NCBI RefSeq assembly: GCF_000178955.2 | Contig: NC_016631.1 | Location: 2,604,001-2,668,000 of the forward strand | Length of the DNA stretch: 64,000 nt | Direction: 5' to 3' | DNA from: Granulicella mallensis MP5ACTX8 | GTDB lineage: Bacteria; Acidobacteriota; Terriglobia; Terriglobales; Acidobacteriaceae | Shown: piece by piece, positions 25,083 to 34,126 of the stretch | How the letters are laid out: every line of letters starts with the position of its first letter | Numbering within the stretch: the first letter of the stretch is position 1 | Program-made: the position numbers and the translations under genes | The notes under the pieces: generated by a model | What the model saw: only the letters and a program-made list of their open reading frames with translations | Told to the model about the DNA's origin: nothing | The model's database searches: none

Positions 25083-27431
25083 ATGGTTATGGCACGCGAC
25101 GATCGTTTTTCAGCAGAGAATCCAACCCTCCCTTCCTCGAATCCCGTTCAACCAGGCAGACGACGTTTTCTCAAGGCCTCCGGTCTAGCTGCGGCAGCCA
25201 CCGCGATCAGCCCGGTAGCGTTTGCCGCTTCACCCGAACCACACTCAGGCGCCGGCACAGTTACAGATAGCAAGCCGATGTGGCCTCTCGATGCGGTCAA
25301 TCTTTTGCAGGGCTCGCAATCGACGCCGGTTTTCTCGCATGGCAACACGCTGCCCATTGCGACAGCACCATTCGGCATGGCGCACTGGACGATCCAGACT
25401 CAGGCAAACACTCCCTGGATGTTTCAGCCGTGGGCGCGGCGCACACAAGGGTTCCGCTGCACGCATCAGCTCAGCCCGTGGCTCGATGACTACGGCCATG
25501 CGGTCTTTATGCCATTTCGCGGCAACGTACATGCAGACGCCAGTCCACGCGCCTCGTCCTATATTCCGGAAGACGCGGTGCTCACACCGTATTCTCTCCA
25601 ACTCTTCCTGCTGCGCTATCGTGCCAAAGTCGAGCTGGTGCCCACCGAGCGCTGCTGCGTTCTCTCGGCCGACTTTGAAGCACCCGATCCGGCAGATACG
25701 GATCAGACGATTGGCCTGATCCTGGATGTTCCCGCGACTAGCTCCCCCATTACGGCACACAAGGAGCAGAAGCGGGTGCAGTTCACTTCGACCGCGAGTT
25801 CCGGGGGGACGCCCGATAACTTTGCGACTTACTATGTTGTCGAGTTCGCGGAACCGTGGGACAGTTTCGAAGTGCAGCCGCACTCCGACCGCCAGAAGAA
25901 GGAACAGCAGGTCGCCGTGGTGAAGTTCAAGAGCGGGACGAGGCTGGAGGCGCGCATCGGGACCTCGTTTATCTCGTTTGAGCAAGCGCTGTTTAACCTG
26001 CGCGAAGAAGTCGGCGAGCGGTCGCAATCCGCCGTCAAAGAAGCAACAGAGAAGCACTGGAGCGAGATGCTGGAACGCATCGAGATCGAAGGTGCGACGG
26101 CAGAGCAGCAGAGGACGTTCTACTCCTGTCTCTATCGCACGTTGTTGTTTCCCCGCACCTTTCATGAGCCTGTGCCCGGCGGCAAGGGCATGCATCACTA
26201 CAGCGCATTCACCGGCAAGATCTCGCCGGGAGTGATGTATGCCGATCACGGCTACTGGGATGTCTATCGCGCCTGGTATCCCCTGATGTCGATTGTTTTT
26301 CCGGAAAAGCTCTCAGAGATACTGCAGGCCTGGGTCAATGCGTTGAACGAAGGCGGCTGGTTTCCGCAGTTTCCGGCACCTGGGTACCGTGCCTGCATGT
26401 CCGGCAGCCTGATTGACTCGCTCTTTGCGGATGCGATCGTGAAGGGAATCGGGTCGTTTGACCGCGAGGTTGTTTTCGCCGGGCTGAAGAAGCACGCAAC
26501 CATGCCGGGCGATCCCGACAAAGGCTATGGACGGGTTGGCGTGGAGAAGTATATGAAGCTGCACTACGTGCCGGCTGACCAGATAGAACAGTCGGTTGCC
26601 GAGACCGCCGACGCGGCGTACGGTGACTTCTGTATCGCGCAGATCGCGAAGATTCTTGGCAAATCCGAAGACTACTCCACCTTCATGGAGCGAGCCGCTT
26701 ACTGGCGAAACGTGTATGACACGGGTGTCGGCTTCTTTCGTGGCAAGAACGCCGATGGTTCCTGGCTCTCACCATTCGACTCGTTCACCTGGGGCAGTCC
26801 CTATGAAGAGGGGTCCGCGTGGCAGCATCGCTGGGATGCCCCGCACGCGGTGAAGGATCTCTTTGAGGCGCTCGGCGGTAAAGCGGCGGCGGTGGATGCG
26901 CTCGAGAAGATGGTCACGCTTCCACCGATCTTCCACGTCGGCGTATACGGAGGGGAGATCCACGAGATGTCCGAAATGGCAGCTGTCCCCTTCGGTCAGT
27001 ACGCCCACTCGAACCAGCCTTCACACCACATGCTGTACCTCTTCGCTGAGGTAGGCCGTCCTGATCGGACACAGTTCTGGGTGCGTCGCACGTTGAACGA
27101 GTTGTACTCGCCGGACTCTTTTGCCGGCGACGAAGATACAGGTTCCATGGCCGCGTGGTACATCTTGAGCTCACTCGGCTTCTACCAGGTGTGCCCGGGT
27201 GTTCCAGAGTATACGATCGGAGCGCCGCTCTTCCCGCAGGCCACTGTTCACCTGCCAGGCGGTAAGACCCTGAAGGTGCGTGCCGAAGGAAACTCCGCGG
27301 ACACGGTGTACGTTGAAAAGGTTTCCCTTAATGGAGAAGCACGTACCGGCCGAAAACTCTCGCACCGGGAGATCGCTGCGGGCGGCACGCTTCTCTTCAG
27401 AATGACCGCCCAGGCACCGAAGACGAGCTAA
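25083..27431 (+). CDS. Tat-exported GH92 family alpha-mannosidase-like protein
   Basis: This 782-residue enzyme starts with a Tat signal (RRRFLKASGLAAAATAI). The N-terminal beta-sandwich carries GFRCTHQLSPWLDDYG. The catalytic (alpha/alpha)6 barrel has YADHGYWDVYRAWYPL, QFPAPGYRACMSGS and the signature AGDEDTGSMAAWYILSSLGF near residue 680, whose acidic residues act as general base and bind Ca in GH92. The family trims alpha-1,2-, 1,3- or 1,6-mannosyl residues by inversion. The N-terminal GTG-type motif is more divergent than in the GH92 at 55798, so specificity may differ. Its neighbours (TonB receptor, small exported ORF) suggest glycan uptake. The start may be ATG 25083 or 25089. Confidence 0.88.
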   Translation: MVMARDDRFSAENPTLPSSNPVQPGRRRFLKASGLAAAATAISPVAFAASPEPHSGAGTVTDSKPMWPLDAVNLLQGSQSTPVFSHGNTLPIATAPFGMAHWTIQTQANTPWMFQPWARRTQGFRCTHQLSPWLDDYGHAVFMPFRGNVHADASPRASSYIPEDAVLTPYSLQLFLLRYRAKVELVPTERCCVLSADFEAPDPADTDQTIGLILDVPATSSPITAHKEQKRVQFTSTASSGGTPDNFATYYVVEFAEPWDSFEVQPHSDRQKKEQQVAVVKFKSGTRLEARIGTSFISFEQALFNLREEVGERSQSAVKEATEKHWSEMLERIEIEGATAEQQRTFYSCLYRTLLFPRTFHEPVPGGKGMHHYSAFTGKISPGVMYADHGYWDVYRAWYPLMSIVFPEKLSEILQAWVNALNEGGWFPQFPAPGYRACMSGSLIDSLFADAIVKGIGSFDREVVFAGLKKHATMPGDPDKGYGRVGVEKYMKLHYVPADQIEQSVAETADAAYGDFCIAQIAKILGKSEDYSTFMERAAYWRNVYDTGVGFFRGKNADGSWLSPFDSFTWGSPYEEGSAWQHRWDAPHAVKDLFEALGGKAAAVDALEKMVTLPPIFHVGVYGGEIHEMSEMAAVPFGQYAHSNQPSHHMLYLFAEVGRPDRTQFWVRRTLNELYSPDSFAGDEDTGSMAAWYILSSLGFYQVCPGVPEYTIGAPLFPQATVHLPGGKTLKVRAEGNSADTVYVEKVSLNGEARTGRKLSHREIAAGGTLLFRMTAQAPKTS

Positions 27432-27450
27432 GCTGCTGTTTTACTCATGG

Positions 27451-27493
27451 AGCACTCTCTGCCTTGCACTCCGCGCAAGGCAGAGAGAGTGCT
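27451..27493. terminator. Bidirectional terminator hairpin
   Basis: AGCACTCTCTGCCTTG (27451-27466) pairs with 27476-27493, with a 2-base bulge. It lies between the convergent GH92 and membrane-protein genes, so it probably terminates both. Confidence 0.7.
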
Positions 27494-27496
27494 GCA

Positions 27497-28198
27497 TCAT
27501 CGCAGGAGATAGCTACCGATTTCGATCCACCAGGATGATTGGTGAACGTACGTATACTCGGCGATGATCTGCAAGAAGATCATTGCGGGGAGAGCATAGA
27601 GATAGACCTTGTGGATACGGCGCTCCACGATGATGTCTCGAATTACGCCTAAGAGAATCAAAGCATCCACTCCAGCGGGTGCGAAGACGGAGGGCAGACT
27701 CGGGATGCGTCCGAAAGCCGCTTCTGTGAGTGCGCACGTGGCGATCAACATAAGGCGGCGATGAAAATCCGGGCGTTTACGCCAATAGATCGCCAAAGCA
27801 AATGGAACTGCAAAGCAGACTAGTTCCATCACTTCAACGAAGAGGAAAGGCACGGTTGGGAAGGGAAGTTGGCGCTGAATAGCCAATCTCAGCACAGCGG
27901 TTGACGTCGTGTAGCCGAGGACGAGGATAGAGACTGCGAGACCGGTGCCTACCCAGCCCAACGTACGATGCAGGCGGACATTGTGTGAGCGGACAAGAGC
28001 GGATTGGAGGATGAAGAAGAGCACCCAGGCAGAGAAGACAACGGAGTGCACGTAAACGATCTGCGGAGGCTGGACACGAGGGTGGAGCAGATTCGGGTTG
28101 ATGGTAAAGCTAAAGCCGTAGACAACAACGACTGCATTCAACAATGACATGAAGAGATAGAAGTAGCGTTCCAGGATGCTCGTTTGCTTTGTTGTCAT
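27497..28198 (-). CDS. Multi-pass membrane protein of unknown function
   Basis: This 233-residue protein has about six or seven hydrophobic helices. Conserved-looking His residues lie in YVHSVVFSAWVLFFILQSAL and VRLHRTLGWVG, and later in DFHRRLMLIA. The paired His pattern recalls DUF2306/cytochrome-b561-like membrane proteins, but I cannot assign a family. It is downstream of a TetR gene on the same strand with a 145-bp gap, so the regulator may control it. No enzymatic motif is visible. Confidence 0.8.
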   Translation of the reverse strand: MTTKQTSILERYFYLFMSLLNAVVVVYGFSFTINPNLLHPRVQPPQIVYVHSVVFSAWVLFFILQSALVRSHNVRLHRTLGWVGTGLAVSILVLGYTTSTAVLRLAIQRQLPFPTVPFLFVEVMELVCFAVPFALAIYWRKRPDFHRRLMLIATCALTEAAFGRIPSLPSVFAPAGVDALILLGVIRDIIVERRIHKVYLYALPAMIFLQIIAEYTYVHQSSWWIEIGSYLLR

Positions 28199-28343
28199 AC
28201 ACTCCTATAGCCGTCTGGCTGGTCACTTGCTGTTCGCTGTGGATCTAAAACGGTAGGCTGCCACAACCGTTCGCTGAGAAAGCGACGGATGGTTCTTATA
28301 TCTCACAAACACCGTTGGCTGTTATTTATTCCCACCCAGTCCA

Positions 28344-28985
28344 TCAGCTGAGCCCTCGTTCGACCATCGTCACGAGTCGCTCGCCCAACGCTAGGATCGC
28401 CTCGTGTGGCATCCGATAAAGCGGCCCCTCGAGCACCAGAAGTGCCAGTCCGTGGACCGTCGACCATGCCAGGTACTCCGCATCGTTGCGGCTTTTCTTC
28501 GTGAGCAGGCCGCTCTCCAGCATGCGATCCAGGGCGAGCGAAAGCAGCTGAAAGGCGTTCAGCCCCATGGATGCGGTGTTTGCCGGGTTGGGCGAATCAA
28601 CTGGTGGTGGAATCGAGAATGCCGTACGAAACATCCCTGGTTCTCTCATCGCGAATCCCAGATATCCTATGCCCACCGCACGCAGACTCTTTCGCGCAAA
28701 CACCTGGGGGTCGCGTCCTGGACGGCACTTCTTCATTTCGTCTTCAATGGACGCGGCGACCCGCGACAGGCATGCCGACCGCACCGCATCCAGCAACTCA
28801 GCCTGGCCAGCAAAATGTCTGTAAGCCGCATTCGGAGAGACACCCGCCTGCCGTGTTGCCTCCCGCAGAATGACTGCCTTGGGTCCTCCAGCGCGGGCCA
28901 TATCGAGCCCGGCCGTCACGAGTGCGTTGCGTAGATCACCGTGGCGAAAGGTCTTGCGTTTTTCAATGGTGACGTTCTTTTTCAT
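28344..28985 (-). CDS. TetR/AcrR family transcriptional regulator
   Basis: This 213-residue protein has an N-terminal TetR helix-turn-helix (about 12-60: RHGDLRNALVTAGLDMARAG, LREATRQAGVSPNAAYRHF). The ligand-binding domain has a WSTVHGLALL helix near 180, as in the WHG-type C-terminal domain. It is a DNA-binding repressor of unknown ligand. The membrane protein downstream on the same strand and the divergent VOC gene (29106) are the obvious candidate targets; the region 28986-29105 would hold the operator. Confidence 0.92.
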   Translation of the reverse strand: MKKNVTIEKRKTFRHGDLRNALVTAGLDMARAGGPKAVILREATRQAGVSPNAAYRHFAGQAELLDAVRSACLSRVAASIEDEMKKCRPGRDPQVFARKSLRAVGIGYLGFAMREPGMFRTAFSIPPPVDSPNPANTASMGLNAFQLLSLALDRMLESGLLTKKSRNDAEYLAWSTVHGLALLVLEGPLYRMPHEAILALGERLVTMVERGLS

Positions 28986-29105
28986 TGTCCGTTCAAACTA
29001 GAGTGTACCGCGCAGGGGAGCATTGTAGACAGCATCCACTTAGCGGTGGTAGCGTATGTGGACGATGTTTACTTCGTAGCGATATATCCCAAATGGAGGT
29101 GCGAA

Positions 29106-29885
29106 ATGGCAGACGGATTCATCTGGTACGAACTTGTCACCAATGACATGGACAAGGCAGTCAACTTCTACAAGAAGGTCGTCGGGTGGGATGTCAAGGA
29201 CGCCGGTATGCCCGGCTTTACCTACATGATCTTCGGTAAAGAAGGCAAAGACGTTGGCGGCATGATGACCTGGGCTGGCGCGGGCGCGCCCGATCTTCCC
29301 ACTCAGTGGATGGGCCACATTCACACCGCAAAGCTCGACGAAGAGTTGAAGGCTGTGACTGCCGACGGCGGGACGATTGTGAAGCCCGCTCAGGACATTC
29401 CCGGCGTAGGCCGTTTCGCGGTCGTGCTGGACCCTCAACAGGTGAAGTACCTGCTCTTCGAACCCGGCAAGGGAGATGTTCCGCCTCGGTTGGATCAGAT
29501 GGCGGCGGGTAATGTGGGCTGGCATGAACTGCTTACAGATGACGCAGCAAAAGCCTTCGATTATTACTCCAGGCACTACGGTTGGCAGAAGGATTATGCG
29601 CACGATATGGGAGCCATGGGTGCCTACCAGACCTTCCGGACCGACCAACCCCTCTATACGGGCGGAATGATGAACCGTAAAGGGCCCGGCATGCCCGAAG
29701 GGATTCCCCCACACTGGCAGTACTACTTCCTGGTCGACGACATCGAGGCTGCGCAGAAACGTGTGATCGAGGCCGGAGGCAAGATCGTGCTGCCTCCTAT
29801 GGACGTACCCGGAGGCTCACGCATCCTGCAGGCCACCGACGACCAGGATGGTCACTTTGCTTTGATGCAGGGACCAAAATCCTGA
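29106..29885 (+). CDS. Two-domain VOC (glyoxalase-like) protein
   Basis: The ATG at 29106 follows GGAGG at the right spacing, giving 259 residues; the longer frame upstream has no initiation signals. Two vicinal-oxygen-chelate modules are visible. The first (about 5-125) has IWYELVTNDMDKAVNFYKKV and ends YLLFEPGKGD. The second (about 135-258) has GWHELLTDDAAKAFDYYSRH, WQYYFLVDDIEAAQKRVI and DQDGHFALMQ. Such CFP32-like proteins bind metals or small hydrophobic ligands; no substrate can be read. A second VOC-like gene follows at 29982. Confidence 0.9.
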   Translation: MADGFIWYELVTNDMDKAVNFYKKVVGWDVKDAGMPGFTYMIFGKEGKDVGGMMTWAGAGAPDLPTQWMGHIHTAKLDEELKAVTADGGTIVKPAQDIPGVGRFAVVLDPQQVKYLLFEPGKGDVPPRLDQMAAGNVGWHELLTDDAAKAFDYYSRHYGWQKDYAHDMGAMGAYQTFRTDQPLYTGGMMNRKGPGMPEGIPPHWQYYFLVDDIEAAQKRVIEAGGKIVLPPMDVPGGSRILQATDDQDGHFALMQGPKS

Positions 29886-29911
29886 CCGCGCTGAACTTCA
29901 TCACCGGCGAA

Positions 29912-29937
29912 GCCGTTCTTCCTTGCGGAAGAACGGC
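29912..29937 (+). terminator. Hairpin between the two VOC genes
   Basis: GCCGTTCTTCC pairs with GGAAGAACGGC around a TTGC loop (11-bp perfect stem), 27 bp after the first VOC stop. There is no T tract, so it may act as an mRNA stabiliser or attenuator rather than a full terminator. Confidence 0.5.
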
Positions 29938-29981
29938 CGCCGAACTTTACGGCGAACGTTAAAACCTGAGAGGAGAGCAAC

Positions 29982-30467
29982 ATGTCGGAGAAGATGATCA
30001 CCTGTCTGTGGTTCGATCACGGGAAGGCCCGCGAAGCAGCCGAATTCTATGCCGCCACCTTTCCCGACAGCCACGTCGGGAAGATAAGCGCCTCGCCCAC
30101 GGATACGCCATCCGGTCCCGAAGGTCAGGAACTCATCGTTGAGTTCACCGTTTGCGGCCGCAATTTCATGGGTCTCAATGGCGGTCCGCGGTTCGTCTCC
30201 AACGAATCGGTTAGCTTTGTGATTCTTACCGACGACCAGGCCGAGACCGATCGACTGTGGAACGCCATCGTCAGCAACGGCGGCCAGGAAAGCATGTGCG
30301 GCTGGTGCAAGGACCGCTGGGGCTTTTCATGGCAGATCACTCCGCGCGCGTTGCTGGCGGCGACGAAGGACCCGGATCGCGCTGCAGCCAAGCGCGCGAT
30401 GAACGCGATGATGACGATGCGAAAGATCGACATCGCTGCGATCGAGGCCGCGCGCACAAAACAGTAG
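29982..30467 (+). CDS. VOC family protein, PhnB/3-demethylubiquinone-methyltransferase-like
   Basis: The 161-residue product has CLWFDHGKAREAAEFYAATFP, VEFTVCGRNFMGLNGGP, SVSFVILTDDQAETDRLW and CKDRWGFSWQITPRALL. This is the PhnB-like branch of VOC proteins (misnamed after 3-demethylubiquinone methyltransferase domains). No catalytic residue can be assigned by sight. It sits 96 bp after the two-domain VOC gene on the same strand; a shared transcript is likely but separated by a hairpin. Confidence 0.9.
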   Translation: MSEKMITCLWFDHGKAREAAEFYAATFPDSHVGKISASPTDTPSGPEGQELIVEFTVCGRNFMGLNGGPRFVSNESVSFVILTDDQAETDRLWNAIVSNGGQESMCGWCKDRWGFSWQITPRALLAATKDPDRAAAKRAMNAMMTMRKIDIAAIEAARTKQ

Positions 30468-30608
30468 AAGATCATCCACTTAGAGGCGGAGAGCGGCTAC
30501 GATGAAAGATCTCTTTGTCATTACAAGGTCGTTGGGCCTCTGAAGACAGGATAGTTCTCAAACGACCCGGCTCGAACCGAGGCTGTCCAGGGGCCAGGAG
30601 AGAGTGCA

Positions 30609-30968
30609 ATGATCTCGGTTGTGCACATTGGGCTACCGTTGGCGCCACCATGGGTTCCTGCTGAAGAGTGCGAAAAGATTGCGTCGCGCCTGAGAGGCCT
30701 TCGGCAGAAAATGGAAGGCGCTGGCTACAGATATGAAGTGATGCATGCCTCCCCAGAAGGAGGACTGGCAGAGCTTCGCAGGCGGCTGCAGAGCGAGCCA
30801 TGCGATGCTGTGTTGATCGGCGGCGGGGTGGTGGCTGATGAGAAGCTCGCCGTTTTTAAGCAGCAGATTATTGAGGTTACAAAGGACGAGGCACCAGGGG
30901 CGAAGGTGCTGGAGTTTGACCATGCGGTGGATGTCCAGACTCTTCTGGAGCTTGCCTTCTCAATCTGA
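30609..30968 (+). CDS. Small hypothetical protein (119 aa)
   Basis: An ATG at 30609 with GGAGAGAG upstream opens a well-behaved 119-residue frame with alternating beta/alpha pattern. It starts ISVVHIGLPLAPPWVP, continues with a basic helix (EKIASRLRGLRQKMEGAGY), DAVLIGGGVVADEKLAVF and ends DVQTLLELAFSI. The GGG loop after a hydrophobic strand hints at a nucleotide- or flavin-like fold, but no family is recognised. It is followed by MscS at 31157. Confidence 0.7.
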   Translation: MISVVHIGLPLAPPWVPAEECEKIASRLRGLRQKMEGAGYRYEVMHASPEGGLAELRRRLQSEPCDAVLIGGGVVADEKLAVFKQQIIEVTKDEAPGAKVLEFDHAVDVQTLLELAFSI

Positions 30969-31156
30969 TTCAGGATCTTCCGGGCGGAGAAGCTGGGAGA
31001 CGACATACCGCAACTGGCACTCTGACAGCTTGTATACCAACATCAGAAGAAACTTCAGCCTCTGCTCTTTGTCCACATCTAGCATCCAATCTGTTGCGGG
31101 CGATCTAATCTGTTGGACGTGGGGTCAATCGATATCACCCGGGGATAGAGCACAGC

Positions 31157-32248
31157 ATGACGCATGCGTTTCATTTTCAGCACGACTGGTTCTTTGCCAT
31201 CTTCCTCTTCTGCACAGCCCTGGTTCTCGCCAACGTCATTCATTTCGTTCTCTTCCGCCTCCTGCGCCGCAAAGAGGCGGAGAATACCCATCTTGGGTGG
31301 GGGCTTCAGCGTCATCTTGGCGCACCGTCCCGTGCCGTCTTCTTTATCACCTGCCTGCTTATTGTGCTCCCGGTGATTCCGCGCCTGTCCGGCAAGCTGC
31401 AGGAGCTGCTGAATCAGATCTTCATCATGGCGCTCATCGCCGCGTTGGGATGGTTTGCGGTTGGCTGCGTCTACGTCTTGCAGAACGTATTCCTCCGCCG
31501 CTATGACCTCACCGCTGAGAACAACGTTCAGGCTCGCCGCATCCATACCCAGTTCCAGCTCTTCCGCCGCATGGTCATCAGCCTGGTCATCGTTATCGAT
31601 GTCGGGGCGTTGCTCTGGAGCTTCCACGATCCGCGCATCTGGCACTACGGCACTGGATTGCTTGCCTCTGCCGGTGTGGCTTCGCTGATCCTTGCCACTG
31701 CCGCCAAATCCACCGCTGCAAACTTTCTCGCGGGCCTCCAGATCGCCATCACAGAGCCTATTCGCATCGACGATGTCGTCGTCGTGCAAGGGGAGTGGGG
31801 GCGTATCGAGGAGATCACCTCGGCCTACGTCGTCATCAAGATCTGGGATCTACGCCGCCTGATCGTTCCGCTCAGCTACTTCATCGAAAACTCATTCCAG
31901 AACTGGAGCCGCGAGCAGAGCGATATCATGGGCACCGCTTTCCTCTATGTCGATTACTCCATTCCCGTTGAGGAACTCCGGGGCGAACTCAATCGCATCG
32001 TTCAAGCCTCTGCTCTCTGGGACAAAAAGGTCTGCGGTCTTCAGGTCACCAACCTATCTGAGCGCACCATGGAACTACGCTGCCTGGTGAGCAGCCACAA
32101 CTCAAGCCAGAATTTCGACCTTCGCTGCCTCGTCCGCGAGCAGATGACGGCCTTCATCCAAAAGAACTACCCCGACGCCTTCCCCACGACACGCTTCTCC
32201 GCCCACGCTACCAGTCCAGGTGACCCACCTGTGGCTGGACATCTCTGA
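31157..32248 (+). CDS. MscS-family mechanosensitive ion channel protein
   Basis: This 363-residue protein has about five transmembrane helices in residues 1-185. The last, GLLASAGVASLILATAAKST, is the Gly/Ala-rich pore helix. The MscS beta domain follows (EPIRIDDVVVVQGEWGRIEE, LIVPLSYFIENSFQNW). The cytoplasmic vestibule ends near 350. It should open on membrane tension to release solutes after osmotic downshift. There is no extra ligand-binding domain. Its stop faces the convergent phosphoesterase gene across a hairpin. Confidence 0.92.
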   Translation: MTHAFHFQHDWFFAIFLFCTALVLANVIHFVLFRLLRRKEAENTHLGWGLQRHLGAPSRAVFFITCLLIVLPVIPRLSGKLQELLNQIFIMALIAALGWFAVGCVYVLQNVFLRRYDLTAENNVQARRIHTQFQLFRRMVISLVIVIDVGALLWSFHDPRIWHYGTGLLASAGVASLILATAAKSTAANFLAGLQIAITEPIRIDDVVVVQGEWGRIEEITSAYVVIKIWDLRRLIVPLSYFIENSFQNWSREQSDIMGTAFLYVDYSIPVEELRGELNRIVQASALWDKKVCGLQVTNLSERTMELRCLVSSHNSSQNFDLRCLVREQMTAFIQKNYPDAFPTTRFSAHATSPGDPPVAGHL

Positions 32249-32360
32249 GACGGATTGGCTATCCGGAATAAGCTCCTGGGCCTTCACACCCAGCCATTGG
32301 ATTTCGGGTCAGGGTGTCGGGGTTAAAGCCGGATGGGAACTGGCGTAAATAAAGATAGAA

Positions 32361-32390
32361 GGGAAGTCGTGCGGCTGCTGACGACTTCCC
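32361..32390. terminator. Terminator hairpin between convergent genes
   Basis: GGGAAGTCGT (32361-32370) pairs with ACGACTTCCC (32381-32390) around a 10-base loop. On the minus strand it is followed by a T-rich stretch, so it serves the phosphoesterase gene and possibly both. Confidence 0.65.
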
Positions 32391-32405
32391 CTCCTCCTTG
32401 ATCGA

Positions 32406-33920
32406 TTACCGCTGGCCTTCGAGTTCCCCGGTATCTGGATTCAATACCAGTTTGCGTGCGGGAGAGAGCAGGCCGTTCAACGGGCTGAAATCGAAGACGT
32501 CCTGAATCGATCCAGCGATGGCATCGAAGGACTGATCGCCGATGCGGCCAAGATCCCAGTTGTCTTCGATGAAGCGAGTAATGGACGACTGGTCATTGAG
32601 TGTGTGCGACACATAGTTTTGCCTGGCATAAGGTGAGATCGCGACGAAAGGAAGACGCGGGCCGTAACCGCAGCGATCCAGGTACGCTCCGCTCCTGGAG
32701 GTGCCGCACAATCCCGAAGGCCCCAGCAGCGCATCATTGTTCGGGTCGCTCGAGGTGCTCACGATCGGCGCCAGTACATGGTCGTACCAGCCATCGGAGT
32801 CATCGTAGGTGATAAGAATCGCCATACTGTTCCAGTCCGGGCTCTGTTGCAGACGATTGATCGTATTCACCAGGAAGGTTTGCTCTGCGAGTGGGCTCGA
32901 CGTGGAAGGATGACCGGTTTCATTCGCCGGCGCCTTCAAGAAGGTGACAGCGGGAAGGTTATTGGCGGCCACGGCGTTCCAGAAGTCGGTGAGCGCATAC
33001 TGGTGGTTTGCCTGATCGGTCGTGCCGATCGTACGCACGGAGGTCGGCCGCAGATGATGAGGATTGGCGGTCGAGGCCCAGTACTGAAAGGGCGCATAGT
33101 GATCGTCATACTGGCTGGTGCACTGCGCCTTGCCTGCGACGTAGCTCGTCGGCGTCCAGTCGCCATAGAACCAGCCCCAGGTGACGCCCTTTGCGTTGAG
33201 CAGGTCGCCGATGTTCTTGCCGGACATCTCGATCGTCGTGCCGGTAGAGCAGTCGTCGTCGGTGGCATCGATGTTTGCGATGACGCTTCCGTTTGCAACC
33301 TTGCCGGAGACAGCGTTGGGAGTCGCACCGTGCGTCTGTCCCGCAATCAAGTTCAGGTGGCCCATCACCGTCGTGCCAAAGGTTGAGCCGAAGAAGTTGT
33401 CGCTTATGGCGAAATGCTGCGCGTAGTTCCAGATTGCCGTGACCGTGTTGCCGTCGTAGTAGCCCATCGACAGGTTCGGTGTGCAGCCCGTGCCTGTGCC
33501 GCTCAGCAACTCGGAGACCTGATCGATGAGTCCGCCGTTGTACGCCTTCTGCTCATCGGTATAGTGGTTGTCGTTGTCGCAGGTCACTGCCTCCGAGCGA
33601 TCAAGCCGAAAGGGCGCCACGGCGTCCGGATTCGCCTGAAGCAGAGTCGGTGTCAATCCGTTCGGTGCAGGGGTGCCCGGAAGTGCTGTGAAGCGCGGCT
33701 CTCCGGGAGGGTTCGTGGCATTCGGATAGGTGCCGAAGTAGTGATCGAAGGAGATGTTTTCGTCGTAGATCACGATGAGGTGCTTGATCGGAGTGGTCGT
33801 CTCAGCTGGCTTCGACGCAGGCTGTTCCGGCTGCAGGAACTGTGCGGAAGCGGACGAGATCGGAACGAGGAGAAGGAGGCCCACCGAAGCAATTTTTTGT
33901 AATGCAGTGAATCGTGGCAT
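32406..33920 (-). CDS. Exported phosphoesterase (AcpA/phospholipase C superfamily)
   Basis: The start at 33920 is chosen because it opens a clean signal peptide (ALQKIASVGLLLLVPISSASA) after a GAAAGG box; the longer frame to 34082 lacks one. The mature enzyme has the superfamily's catalytic/metal motif IYDENISFDHYFGTYPNA (usual form ENRSFDHYFG), GWFYGDW, ITYDDSDGWYDHV near the second metal site and RLPFVAISPYARQ. The length of 504 residues fits. Members are acid phosphatases or phospholipases C that cleave phosphate esters outside the cytoplasm. Substrate preference cannot be read from the sequence. It is divergent from the multicopper oxidase gene. Confidence 0.92.
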   Translation of the reverse strand: MPRFTALQKIASVGLLLLVPISSASAQFLQPEQPASKPAETTTPIKHLIVIYDENISFDHYFGTYPNATNPPGEPRFTALPGTPAPNGLTPTLLQANPDAVAPFRLDRSEAVTCDNDNHYTDEQKAYNGGLIDQVSELLSGTGTGCTPNLSMGYYDGNTVTAIWNYAQHFAISDNFFGSTFGTTVMGHLNLIAGQTHGATPNAVSGKVANGSVIANIDATDDDCSTGTTIEMSGKNIGDLLNAKGVTWGWFYGDWTPTSYVAGKAQCTSQYDDHYAPFQYWASTANPHHLRPTSVRTIGTTDQANHQYALTDFWNAVAANNLPAVTFLKAPANETGHPSTSSPLAEQTFLVNTINRLQQSPDWNSMAILITYDDSDGWYDHVLAPIVSTSSDPNNDALLGPSGLCGTSRSGAYLDRCGYGPRLPFVAISPYARQNYVSHTLNDQSSITRFIEDNWDLGRIGDQSFDAIAGSIQDVFDFSPLNGLLSPARKLVLNPDTGELEGQR

Positions 33921-34126
33921 GAGTTTGACCTTTCGGACCTGTTGTAGAGGTGGCATGACAATGCGTAAAAGACTGCGAGAATATCCTCCGCGCGAAACAT
34001 TGCGCTGGGATGAAATCTGGAGATGAAATTCTCTTTGTTCATGCCCATGCTTTTGAGTTCGCCAGGAAGGGGCTTCGTGCAATGTGGATTCACGGTACGT
34101 TCACACGGCATCCATAGTTTTCCTAC

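Noticed and set aside
25245-26249. 334-codon minus-strand open frame
   Set aside because: It is antisense to the GH92 gene, with no ribosome-binding site and no domain pattern.
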